The notes below the pieces were generated by a model. It was not told the DNA's origin. It did no database searches and saw nothing but the letters and a program-made list of their open reading frames with translations. From contig CAIWTR010000515.1 of the NCBI GenBank assembly GCA_903915615.1, positions 1 to 5,237 on the forward strand: a stretch of 5,237 nt of DNA, written 5' to 3'. Source of the DNA: an uncultured Armatimonadota bacterium (lineage in GTDB: Bacteria; Armatimonadota; Armatimonadia; Armatimonadales; Armatimonadaceae). This document shows, piece by piece, positions 1 to 5,237 of the stretch. Position 1 is the stretch's first letter. The number at the start of each line of letters is the position of its first letter. The translations under genes and the position numbers were made by a program.

Positions 1-1101
1 GAGTACTTCGCAGGAGCTATCGCCTTACAAACAGGCGAAACGCTGACCAACCGGGCGGATGGCATCGGCATGACCTTCCGTGAACCAATCGGTGTCTGTG
101 GCCTGATTGTGCCTTGGAACTTCCCGCTCTTAATCGCAACATGGAAGCTCGCTCCCTGTCTCGCGGCTGGAAATGTCGCCATTCTGAAACCTGCACCGGC
201 GACTCCACTAACAGCTCTACTGCTAGCTGAGCTTGCTGCACAAGCCGGCATTCCGGATGGTGTCCTTTCCGTCGTGACCGGCGGGGATGATGCTGGTAAG
301 GCAATCTCAGCGCATCCCGATATCCGGAAGGTGTCCTTCACTGGATCGACCAGTGCGGGCAAATCTGTGATGCGGTCTGGTACCGAAACGCTGAAGCGTG
401 TCACGCTCGAGCTTGGAGGCAAGTCGCCGAGTATTGTCTTCGCCGATGCTGACATCAATGCAGCCGCTGGCTCATGCGGTTCCTTCCTTGGAAATGCTGG
501 ACAGGATTGCTGCGCGCGAAGCCGTCATCTTGTAGAAGCCTCCATCTACGATGACTTCAAAGCACAATTTGTCGCCAATGTTGCCGCAACCAAGGTTGGC
601 GTCATGGATGATCCAGGAGCTGAAATGGGCTGCCTCATTTCGCGTGAACATCGGGACAATGTCCACGCATTTGTTGAGCGGGCGGTTGCTGCTGGCGCAA
701 CCATCTTGACCGGTGGCGTGATGCCAGCTGCCGATGCACCCGGCGCCTACTATCCACCAACCGTCCTCGAAGGCGCTGATGTATCTAGTGAAATCTTTCA
801 AGAGGAAGTCTTCGGGCCGGTGACGATTCTGGTTCCGTTCACCGATGAAGCAGCTGCAATCAAACTTGCGAATGCCACACGGTTTGGTCTGTCAGGATCT
901 GTATGGACGCGGGACATTTCCAAAGCCCTCCGTGTCGCACGCGCCGTTGAATCTGGCGTCCTTTCCATTAATTGCAGCAACAGTGTGCATACTGAGCTGC
1001 CTTTCGGTGGCTTCAAAGAAAGTGGTATCGGGCGGGATCTTGGTAAGTCTGCCCTCGACGCTTACACCGAAGTCAAAACCGTCTTTGTTCGTACGATTTA
1101 G
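1..1101 (+). CDS. NAD(P)+-dependent aldehyde dehydrogenase, 5'-truncated by window edge
   Basis: The gene oxidises an aldehyde to the carboxylic acid with NAD(P)+ in the cytosol. The frame is open from base 1, so the gene begins upstream. 366 codons are visible, against about 480-500 in the family, so roughly 120 N-terminal residues are missing. The ATG at 70 is internal, because conserved ALDH sequence (EYFAGAIA) precedes it. Seen, in numbering of the visible fragment: PWNFP with the oxyanion Asn at 40, a KPAP cofactor-site Lys at 63, FTGSTSAG at 113-120, the general base Glu137 in LELGGKSP, the catalytic Cys170 in GQDCCARSR (codon 508-510), EEVFGP with Glu269, and the C-terminal PFGGFKESG. 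All catalytic residues are intact. It is followed after 9 bp by a gamma-glutamyl-amine-ligase-like gene, as in Puu and Rv2858c(aldC)-type clusters. I therefore infer a gamma-glutamylated amino-aldehyde substrate. A betaine-aldehyde or other aldehyde substrate cannot be excluded. Confidence 0.93.
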   Translation, partial: EYFAGAIALQTGETLTNRADGIGMTFREPIGVCGLIVPWNFPLLIATWKLAPCLAAGNVAILKPAPATPLTALLLAELAAQAGIPDGVLSVVTGGDDAGKAISAHPDIRKVSFTGSTSAGKSVMRSGTETLKRVTLELGGKSPSIVFADADINAAAGSCGSFLGNAGQDCCARSRHLVEASIYDDFKAQFVANVAATKVGVMDDPGAEMGCLISREHRDNVHAFVERAVAAGATILTGGVMPAADAPGAYYPPTVLEGADVSSEIFQEEVFGPVTILVPFTDEAAAIKLANATRFGLSGSVWTRDISKALRVARAVESGVLSINCSNSVHTELPFGGFKESGIGRDLGKSALDAYTEVKTVFVRTI

Positions 1102-1104
1102 GAG
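1099..1104 (+). promoter_or_regulatory. Ribosome binding site overlapping the ALDH stop codon
   Basis: TAGGAG contains the TAG stop of the aldehyde dehydrogenase and a GGAG Shine-Dalgarno core. It lies 6 nt before the ATG at 1111, counted from the end of GGAG. The overlap suggests translational coupling of the two genes. It also supports 1111 as the start of the ligase. Confidence 0.7.
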
Positions 1105-1110
1105 ACAAAT

Positions 1111-2493
1111 ATGTCGAACCATGGTCGCTTGACACTCGAGTCGCTCGCGGATGCAGCACTCCACGGGACAGTTGACACTGTCCTGATCGTTATCCCGGAT
1201 TTCTACGGCCGTCTTCTTGGGAAGCGGACGCCCGTGGACTATTTTCTAAACAATGTCGCCGAGAGCGGATGGCATATTTGTGACTATGTCCTTGCCTGCG
1301 ACATGGAAATGGATCCTGTTTCTGGCTACGACTTTGCAAACTGGGAGCGTGGCTACGGCGACCTCCATGCAGTGATCGACCCTGCCACACTTCGAATCGC
1401 CGCATGGGAAGAGAAGACAGCCATCGTCCTCTGCGACCTCTTGGATCCACGGACGCACAAGCCTGTACCGATGTCCCCGCGCCAGATGCTACGTGACCAG
1501 CTCGCAAAAGCTGCAGCGATGGGCTACACCGCAAAAGGCGGCTCTGAGTACGAGCTCACCCTCTTTGATGAATCATTCGAAGAAGCCGAGCAAAAGGGAT
1601 TTCATGACCTTACGCCAAGCGGCCGCTACCAAGAGGACTATCACATCCTCAAAGGCACCCGGCATGAGCCCATCATGTCCCGCCTCCGCCATGTCCTTGA
1701 CTCAAGTGGTGTGCCCGTGGAATTCACCAAAGGGGAAGCCGGTTTTGGGCAACAGGAACTCAACCTTAAGTTCAGTGAAGTCCTCGAGCAGGCGGACCGT
1801 AACCTCCTCTACAAACATGCAGCAAAAGAGGTCGCCGCAGCGCAGAAGCGCTCTCTCACCTTTATGGCCAAATGGCACCACGACCACACCGGCTCAAGTG
1901 CACACCTCCATCTAAGCCTCTGGAATAAAGGGGACCGCACATCGCTGTTCAAAGGGAATGTCCCATTTGGCCCAGTGGTCGGCTCCGATGAGTTCCGATG
2001 GTTCCTCGGTGGATGGATAAAGCATGCACGGGAAATGGCCGTCTGCTATGCGCCATATCCGGCGAGCTACAAGCGCTACCAATCACGCTCGTGGGCTCCA
2101 ACATCATTGGCATGGAGCGCCGACAACCGTACCGCTGGTTTCCGTGTCGTCGGTAGCGATTCCAGCCTGCGGGTTGAGTGCCGGCTCCCCGGCGCAGATG
2201 CAAACCCTTATGTGGCCTACGCCGCATCATTGGCATCCGGTCTCGATGGCATTCGCAACAAAATCGAGCCGCCGGCAGCCTTCGATGGAGATGTCTACGC
2301 AGCACGTGAGCTTCCCCAGATTCCAAAGACATCCTACGAAGCTATCGATGCCTTTGCGAATAGCGAATTTGCCAACGAAGCGCTCGGCGCCGATGTCCAC
2401 GCGCACTACCTCCGCTTTGTTCAGGTTGAACAGGAAAAGTACGATGCTGTTGTCACCAACTGGGAGAGACAGCGCTACTTCGAACGTGCCTGA
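1111..2493 (+). CDS. Glutamine-synthetase-family gamma-glutamyl-amine ligase (GlnA4/PuuA-like)
   Basis: This 460-residue protein has the type I glutamine synthetase fold, an ATP-dependent ligase joining glutamate to an amine. Seen: the metal/glutamate motif GSEYEL (Glu146, Glu148); Glu209 and Glu216 in GEAGFGQQELN; HLHLSL (His265, His267); SYKRY near 319-323; NRTAGFR (Asn339, Arg340); RVECR (Glu356, Arg358) and ANPYVAYAASLASGLDGI; and a C-terminal TNWERQRYFERA. The usual DGSS loop of true glutamine synthetases, which carries the ammonium-site Asp, is not seen. Its region instead reads CDYVLACDMEMDP, followed by NWERGYGD. This fits the non-ammonia branch that includes Streptomyces GlnA4 (gamma-glutamylethanolamide synthetase), Mycobacterium Rv2860c and E. 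coli PuuA. The neighbouring ALDH and SDR repeat the Rv2857c-Rv2860c gene set. I infer a small amine such as ethanolamine, or an aminophosphonate given the downstream genes. The exact substrate is unknown, and a housekeeping GlnA is unlikely. Confidence 0.88.
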   Translation: MSNHGRLTLESLADAALHGTVDTVLIVIPDFYGRLLGKRTPVDYFLNNVAESGWHICDYVLACDMEMDPVSGYDFANWERGYGDLHAVIDPATLRIAAWEEKTAIVLCDLLDPRTHKPVPMSPRQMLRDQLAKAAAMGYTAKGGSEYELTLFDESFEEAEQKGFHDLTPSGRYQEDYHILKGTRHEPIMSRLRHVLDSSGVPVEFTKGEAGFGQQELNLKFSEVLEQADRNLLYKHAAKEVAAAQKRSLTFMAKWHHDHTGSSAHLHLSLWNKGDRTSLFKGNVPFGPVVGSDEFRWFLGGWIKHAREMAVCYAPYPASYKRYQSRSWAPTSLAWSADNRTAGFRVVGSDSSLRVECRLPGADANPYVAYAASLASGLDGIRNKIEPPAAFDGDVYAARELPQIPKTSYEAIDAFANSEFANEALGADVHAHYLRFVQVEQEKYDAVVTNWERQRYFERA

Positions 2494-2600
2494 TGCGGCT
2501 TACGCAACGTGCGAATACCTACAAAGCGGTGATGGCCATCGAGCTCTCGCTTAACATTGAATGTCTGAGAATAACCTAGAGTCAGTAAGGAAGATTTAGT
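2494..2600 (+). other. 107-bp intergenic gap with short inverted repeats; possible regulatory region
   Basis: This is the widest gap in the window and the only likely place for an internal promoter. It holds a perfect 10-bp palindrome, GATGGCCATC (2531-2540), directly followed by GAGCTC (2541-2546). It also holds an 11-bp inverted repeat, ACATT-G-AATGT (2554-2564). TTAACA (2551-2556) and TAACCT (2572-2577) are a poor -35/-10 pair with 15-bp spacing, so I do not call a promoter. There is no GC-rich stem followed by a T-run, so no intrinsic terminator is seen. Confidence 0.35.
2587..2591 (+). promoter_or_regulatory. Ribosome binding site for the SDR gene
   Basis: AAGGA lies 9 nt before the ATG at 2601. 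An in-frame TAA at 2586-2588 closes the frame immediately upstream, so no earlier start is possible. The start is therefore well fixed. Confidence 0.65.
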
Positions 2601-3386
2601 ATGCGTCTTGAAGGTAAAGTTGCCATCGTTACGGGTGGTGGAAGCGGAATCGGCCGGGAAACCTGCCTGCGATTTGCGGCGGAAGGTGCAAAAATTGTTG
2701 TTGCAGACCTCGGTATTGCAAGTGCTGAAGAAACAGTCGCACTTGTAAAAGCTGCCGGTGGAGAAGCGGTTGCAGTAAAGGTCGATGTCAGCAAAGCCGC
2801 CGATGCGAAGCTTATGGTTGACACCGCTGAAGAGACCTACGGAAAGCTCGACATCCTGTTTAATAACGCGGGAATCTCGCATTCTCAGGATGATGATGCT
2901 GTGACCACAGAGGAAGATGTCTGGGACCTCACCTTCGATGTAAACGTCAAGGGTGTCTTTCTTGGCTGCAAGTACGGTATTCCAGCCCTTCGCCGCAATG
3001 GCGGTGGAACGATCATCAACACGGCATCGTTTGTTGCAATCCTTGGAGCCGCGACCCCTCAGCTCGCATACACCAGCTCAAAGGGTGCCGTACTCTCGAT
3101 GTCCAAGGAACTCGCGGCGATTCATGCCCGTGAGAACATCCGCGTCAATGCACTCTGCCCAGGACCGCTGCGCACCGAGCTCCTGATGAAGTACCTCGAT
3201 ACCGAAGAGAAGCGTCAGCGCCGTCTGGTCCATGTACCAATGGGACGCTTTGGCGAAGCAAAAGAGATTGCAAATGCAGTTCTCTTCCTTGCATCCGATG
3301 AAGCGAGCTTTGTCACGGGAGCCACCTTCCTCGTGGATGGCGGTATTACCTGCGCGTACACAACACCCCTTGGCGAGCCCAAGTAA
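2601..3386 (+). CDS. Classical short-chain dehydrogenase/reductase (Rv2857c-like)
   Basis: This is a 261-residue cytosolic NAD(P)(H)-dependent oxidoreductase of the classical SDR family, with typical length and a full motif set. Seen: cofactor motif TGGGSGIG (11-18); Asp36 at the end of strand beta-2, which favours NAD over NADP; VDV at 61-63; NNAG (88-91); Asn115; catalytic Ser143, Tyr157 and Lys161 (YTSSK); CPGP (186-189); and FLVDGG (243-248) near the C-terminus. Annotation pipelines often call such proteins 3-oxoacyl-ACP reductases. Here the neighbours are a GlnA4-like ligase and an ALDH, and the sequence resembles the mycobacterial Rv2857c type from memory. This makes oxidation of the alcohol group of a gamma-glutamylated amino-alcohol, feeding the ALDH, a better guess. 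That role is inference. The gene follows the ligase by 107 bp and precedes the transporter by 39 bp. Confidence 0.9.
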   Translation: MRLEGKVAIVTGGGSGIGRETCLRFAAEGAKIVVADLGIASAEETVALVKAAGGEAVAVKVDVSKAADAKLMVDTAEETYGKLDILFNNAGISHSQDDDAVTTEEDVWDLTFDVNVKGVFLGCKYGIPALRRNGGGTIINTASFVAILGAATPQLAYTSSKGAVLSMSKELAAIHARENIRVNALCPGPLRTELLMKYLDTEEKRQRRLVHVPMGRFGEAKEIANAVLFLASDEASFVTGATFLVDGGITCAYTTPLGEPK

Positions 3387-3393
3387 TCCCATC

Positions 3394-3407
3394 TGACATC
3401 ATTGTCA
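3394..3407 (+). repeat. Short inverted repeat between SDR and transporter genes
   Basis: TGACA-TCAT-TGTCA is a perfect 5-bp inverted repeat around a 4-nt loop in the 39-bp gap. It ends 7 bp before the transporter's Shine-Dalgarno sequence. The stem is short and AT-rich, and no T-run follows, so it is not a terminator. An operator half-site pair is possible but unproven. Confidence 0.3.
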
Positions 3408-3414
3408 TCCCCTC

Positions 3415-3419
3415 AGGAG
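3415..3419 (+). promoter_or_regulatory. Ribosome binding site for the transporter gene
   Basis: AGGAG lies 6 nt before the ATG at 3426, near-ideal spacing and the strongest Shine-Dalgarno sequence in the window. It supports 3426 as the start. Confidence 0.75.
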
Positions 3420-3425
3420 TTTTGA

Positions 3426-4727
3426 ATGAAGACCAACGACACGGCTGGAGCCAAATGGACACAAGGGCAGGTTCTGACCCTTGTCCTGCTTGTACTCGGC
3501 TACACTGGCTACTACTTCTGCCGGGCCAACTTCAGCGTCGCAAAGCCATCGATTATCGATGACCTTGTCTCGCAGGGGATGACAAAGGATGCTGCAAAGC
3601 AAGCCCTTGGCGTTATCGCCACCTGGGGGACGCTTAGCTATGCGTTCGGGAAGTTCATCGCCGGTGCGATCGGTGATCGCTTCGGTGGCCGAACGAATAT
3701 GCTGGTCGGGATGCTTGGGGCGGTGCTTGCTACTGTGATGTTCGCATCCGGGGCAACCCTCCCAATCTTCACCACTGCCTGGGTCCTAAACCGCCTGCTG
3801 CAATCCCTTGGCTGGCCCGGGATGATGAACATGGCATCCAAGTGGTTCCCATACACACGCTATGGGGTCGCTGTCGGAATCCTGTCTCTGTCCTATCTCT
3901 TTGGGGATGCACTAGCCCGGCGTGTTTACGGTGAGATCTTCAGCCGTGGGATTGCCTGGCAGACCCTTTACTTCATCGCTGCTGGACTTGTTGGTGCCGT
4001 CTTTGTCGTTTCGGCGATCTTTCTGCGTGATAAGCCAAAGGACTACGTTCCGCCGACTGACCCGCTTAGTGTTTACGGTGAAGCTGCCGGGGATGTTGGC
4101 CAAGCCAGCGTCTGGGACACGGTGCTGCCTCTCGTAAAGTCGCCAGCATTCTGGTGCGTCTGCCTGCTCTCATTCGTCCTGACCCTTTGCCGTGACACGT
4201 TCAATGAATGGTCACCAACCTACTTTGTGGAACAGATTGGCATGACAAAAGACCAAGCGGCAAGCCAATCCGCATGGTTCCCAGCCCTCGGTGGAGTTGC
4301 TGTCATCATCGCGGGAATCTTTGGAGACCGCCTGGGCCACGTTGGCAAGGGGATGATTCTCTTTTCTGGTCTCGTCTGCTCCGCAGGCTTGCTGTTTTGC
4401 TTGGCATCTCAACAGAGCGGAAGCAGCATCGCTGTATGGATTGTGGCTGCCATCGGATTTACCCTCCTCGCGCCTTATTCCTACCTCGCGGGTGCCGTCG
4501 CGCTGATGTTTGGCGGTCGTAGAGGCGGCGCAACGGCAAGCGGAATCATCGATGGCTTTGGTTATCTCGCGGGTTATTTCTCTGGGCAGAAGATTGCCGA
4601 AATGTCAACCAAAGGCTGGGACAAAGCTTTCAGTTTCTTGGCGTTCACCGCTGTGGCGGGAGCTGTGGTTGCCTTTGTGTTCTGGATGATGCAGATCCAG
4701 GCTGATCGTAAGGTCAAGGTAGCCTGA
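3426..4727 (+). CDS. MFS transporter, organophosphate:phosphate antiporter (GlpT/UhpT) family
   Basis: This 433-residue inner-membrane protein has about 12 hydrophobic segments, six (roughly 15-200) and six (roughly 238-420), around a hydrophilic loop at 201-235. The first membrane segment reads GYTGYYFCRANFSVAKP. It aligns with the GYYLVRKNF-type start of GlpT and UhpT, so Arg33 matches GlpT Arg45. In the seventh segment CRDTFNEWSPTYF aligns with the GlpT LRYGILDWSPTYL stretch, so Arg256 matches GlpT Arg269. In GlpT/UhpT these two arginines hold the phosphate group of the substrate. An MFS loop motif, GDRFGGRTN, is at 83-91. The Lys after GlpT Arg45 is Ala34 here, and the GlpT segment-5 His is not seen (SLSYLFGDA, 154-162), so the substrate probably differs from glycerol-3-phosphate. 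Uptake of a phosphorylated or phosphonate compound, probably for phosphate exchange, is inferred. The stop overlaps the next start (TGATG). Confidence 0.87.
   Translation: MKTNDTAGAKWTQGQVLTLVLLVLGYTGYYFCRANFSVAKPSIIDDLVSQGMTKDAAKQALGVIATWGTLSYAFGKFIAGAIGDRFGGRTNMLVGMLGAVLATVMFASGATLPIFTTAWVLNRLLQSLGWPGMMNMASKWFPYTRYGVAVGILSLSYLFGDALARRVYGEIFSRGIAWQTLYFIAAGLVGAVFVVSAIFLRDKPKDYVPPTDPLSVYGEAAGDVGQASVWDTVLPLVKSPAFWCVCLLSFVLTLCRDTFNEWSPTYFVEQIGMTKDQAASQSAWFPALGGVAVIIAGIFGDRLGHVGKGMILFSGLVCSAGLLFCLASQQSGSSIAVWIVAAIGFTLLAPYSYLAGAVALMFGGRRGGATASGIIDGFGYLAGYFSGQKIAEMSTKGWDKAFSFLAFTAVAGAVVAFVFWMMQIQADRKVKVA
4716..4720 (+). promoter_or_regulatory. Ribosome binding site inside the transporter 3' end
   Basis: AAGGT, a moderate Shine-Dalgarno match, ends 6 nt before the ATG at 4727 and sits within the last transporter codons. 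Together with the TGATG stop/start overlap it points to translational coupling. Confidence 0.5.
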
Positions 4728-5237
4728 TGTCTGCTTTTGATGTCGTTGTAATCGGTGGCGGAGTCATCGGACTGGCACATGCCTATGCGGCAGCCAGATA
4801 CTTGGGACCCGCTGGTAAAGTCGCCCTCGTCGAACGAAATGTCTACGCGCAAGGGGCATCCATTCGCAATTTTGGGATGCTCTGGCCCGTCGGACAACCC
4901 ATTGGATACCGCCGTGATATAGCGACAAAGAGCCGGGACATCTGGCATGGTCTTCTGAAAGAGAGCGGTATCTGGCATCAGGAAACAGGGTCACTGCACG
5001 TCTGCTACCACGATGACGAAGCAGAGGTTGTCCACGAATACCTCGCGGATGTAGATGATGAAATCGTCAAGTGGGTGGATGGGGTTGAATGTCTAAAAAT
5101 GTCGCCCTGTCTGGTTCAAACAGGACTACGCGGCGGACTGTATAGCGCATCCGAGCTACAGGTTGATCCCCGTGTTGTCATCAGGGAAATTCCTGGACAT
5201 CTGGCAAATGCACATGGCGTTACGCTGATGTTTGGGC
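4727..5237 (+). CDS. FAD-dependent amine oxidoreductase, DAO family (TIGR03364-like), 3'-truncated
   Basis: 170 codons are visible and the frame is still open at the window end. The family is usually about 370-400 residues, so less than half is present. Seen: an N-terminal Rossmann FAD-binding motif, VVVIGGGVIGLAHAYAAA (Gly10, Gly12, Gly15), with the ribose-binding acidic residue Glu36 in ALVERN. The stretch GASIRNFGMLWPVGQP (43-58) follows. It is the hallmark I recall for TIGR03364, a clade often encoded beside phosphonatase-like hydrolases and phosphonate transporters. Members are thought to oxidatively deaminate or dealkylate aminophosphonates related to 2-aminoethylphosphonate, giving an aldehyde and hydrogen peroxide. 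SASELQVDPR (140-149) is also DAO-like. Glycine/sarcosine oxidase and PuuB-type gamma-glutamylputrescine oxidase belong to the same superfamily and are the main alternatives. The start is fixed by the 1-nt overlap with the transporter stop, so co-expression is likely. Confidence 0.85.
   Translation, partial: MSAFDVVVIGGGVIGLAHAYAAARYLGPAGKVALVERNVYAQGASIRNFGMLWPVGQPIGYRRDIATKSRDIWHGLLKESGIWHQETGSLHVCYHDDEAEVVHEYLADVDDEIVKWVDGVECLKMSPCLVQTGLRGGLYSASELQVDPRVVIREIPGHLANAHGVTLMFG

Noticed and set aside
17..304. Minus-strand open frame of 95 codons inside the ALDH gene
   Set aside because: It lies wholly inside a strongly conserved ALDH reading frame, and its translation is rich in Arg/His/Ser with no recognisable motif. 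It is a shadow frame.
70..1101. ALDH gene starting at ATG 70
   Set aside because: The frame is open back to base 1, and the upstream codons encode conserved ALDH sequence, so the gene is truncated by the window and does not start at 70.
2024..2554. Plus-strand open frame of 176 codons overlapping the ligase 3' end and running into the intergenic gap
   Set aside because: It is almost entirely out of frame within conserved ligase sequence, has low-complexity Ser/Thr/Pro/Arg-rich composition, and has no family resemblance. It is probably a shadow, despite its length.
2551..2577. Sigma-70-like promoter TTAACA / TAACCT before the SDR
   Set aside because: The spacing is only 15 bp and the -10 match is poor, so I note the region but do not call a promoter.
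2475..2882. Minus-strand open frame of 135 codons covering the ligase-SDR gap
   Set aside because: It is the only antisense frame covering the gap, but it mostly overlaps the conserved cofactor-binding region of the SDR, and I see no domain in its translation.
3387..3425. Intrinsic terminator between the SDR and the transporter
   Set aside because: The only inverted repeat has a 5-bp AT-rich stem with no following T-run, and the gap is just 39 bp. Read-through is more likely.
4574..4994. Minus-strand open frames over the transporter-oxidoreductase junction
   Set aside because: They oppose the transporter C-terminus and the FAD-binding motif of the next gene, both clearly coding on the + strand. 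No motif was recognised.

Overview
This is a bacterial window. All five recognisable genes lie on the + strand, closely packed, each with a Shine-Dalgarno-like sequence where a start is visible, and all use ATG. Base composition is moderate, roughly mid-50s percent GC by eye. I cannot place the organism at phylum level from this sequence. The aldehyde dehydrogenase / glutamine-synthetase-like / SDR trio resembles the Mycobacterium Rv2857c-Rv2860c cluster and related actinobacterial loci. However, the GC content looks lower than in typical high-GC actinobacteria, so another phylum is quite possible.

Layout: (1) 1-1101, an aldehyde dehydrogenase missing its N-terminus at the window edge; (2) 1111-2493, a glutamine-synthetase-fold gamma-glutamyl-amine ligase of the GlnA4/PuuA kind; (3) 2601-3386, a short-chain dehydrogenase/reductase; (4) 3426-4727, a 12-TM transporter of the organophosphate:phosphate antiporter (GlpT/UhpT) branch of the MFS; (5) 4727-5237, the N-terminal 170 codons of an FAD-dependent amine oxidoreductase (DAO family, resembling TIGR03364), cut by the window end. 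Gaps are 9, 107 and 39 bp, and the last junction is a TGATG overlap. The genes probably form one operon, or two if a promoter lies in the 107-bp gap.

Working model (inference): genes 1-3 can form a gamma-glutamylation route for a small amino-alcohol such as ethanolamine. The ligase would cap the amine with glutamate, the SDR would oxidise the alcohol to an aldehyde, and the ALDH would oxidise the aldehyde to an acid. A gamma-glutamyl hydrolase, not present in the window, would then release glutamate. Genes 4-5 point to a phosphorylated or phosphonate substrate. The transporter keeps the two arginines that bind the phosphate group in GlpT/UhpT, and the oxidoreductase resembles a clade linked to aminophosphonate catabolism. 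The combination suggests an uptake and breakdown pathway for an aminoethyl phosphate or phosphonate compound, which is the most interesting hypothesis here. No RNA genes, mobile elements, CRISPR arrays or convincing terminators were seen.
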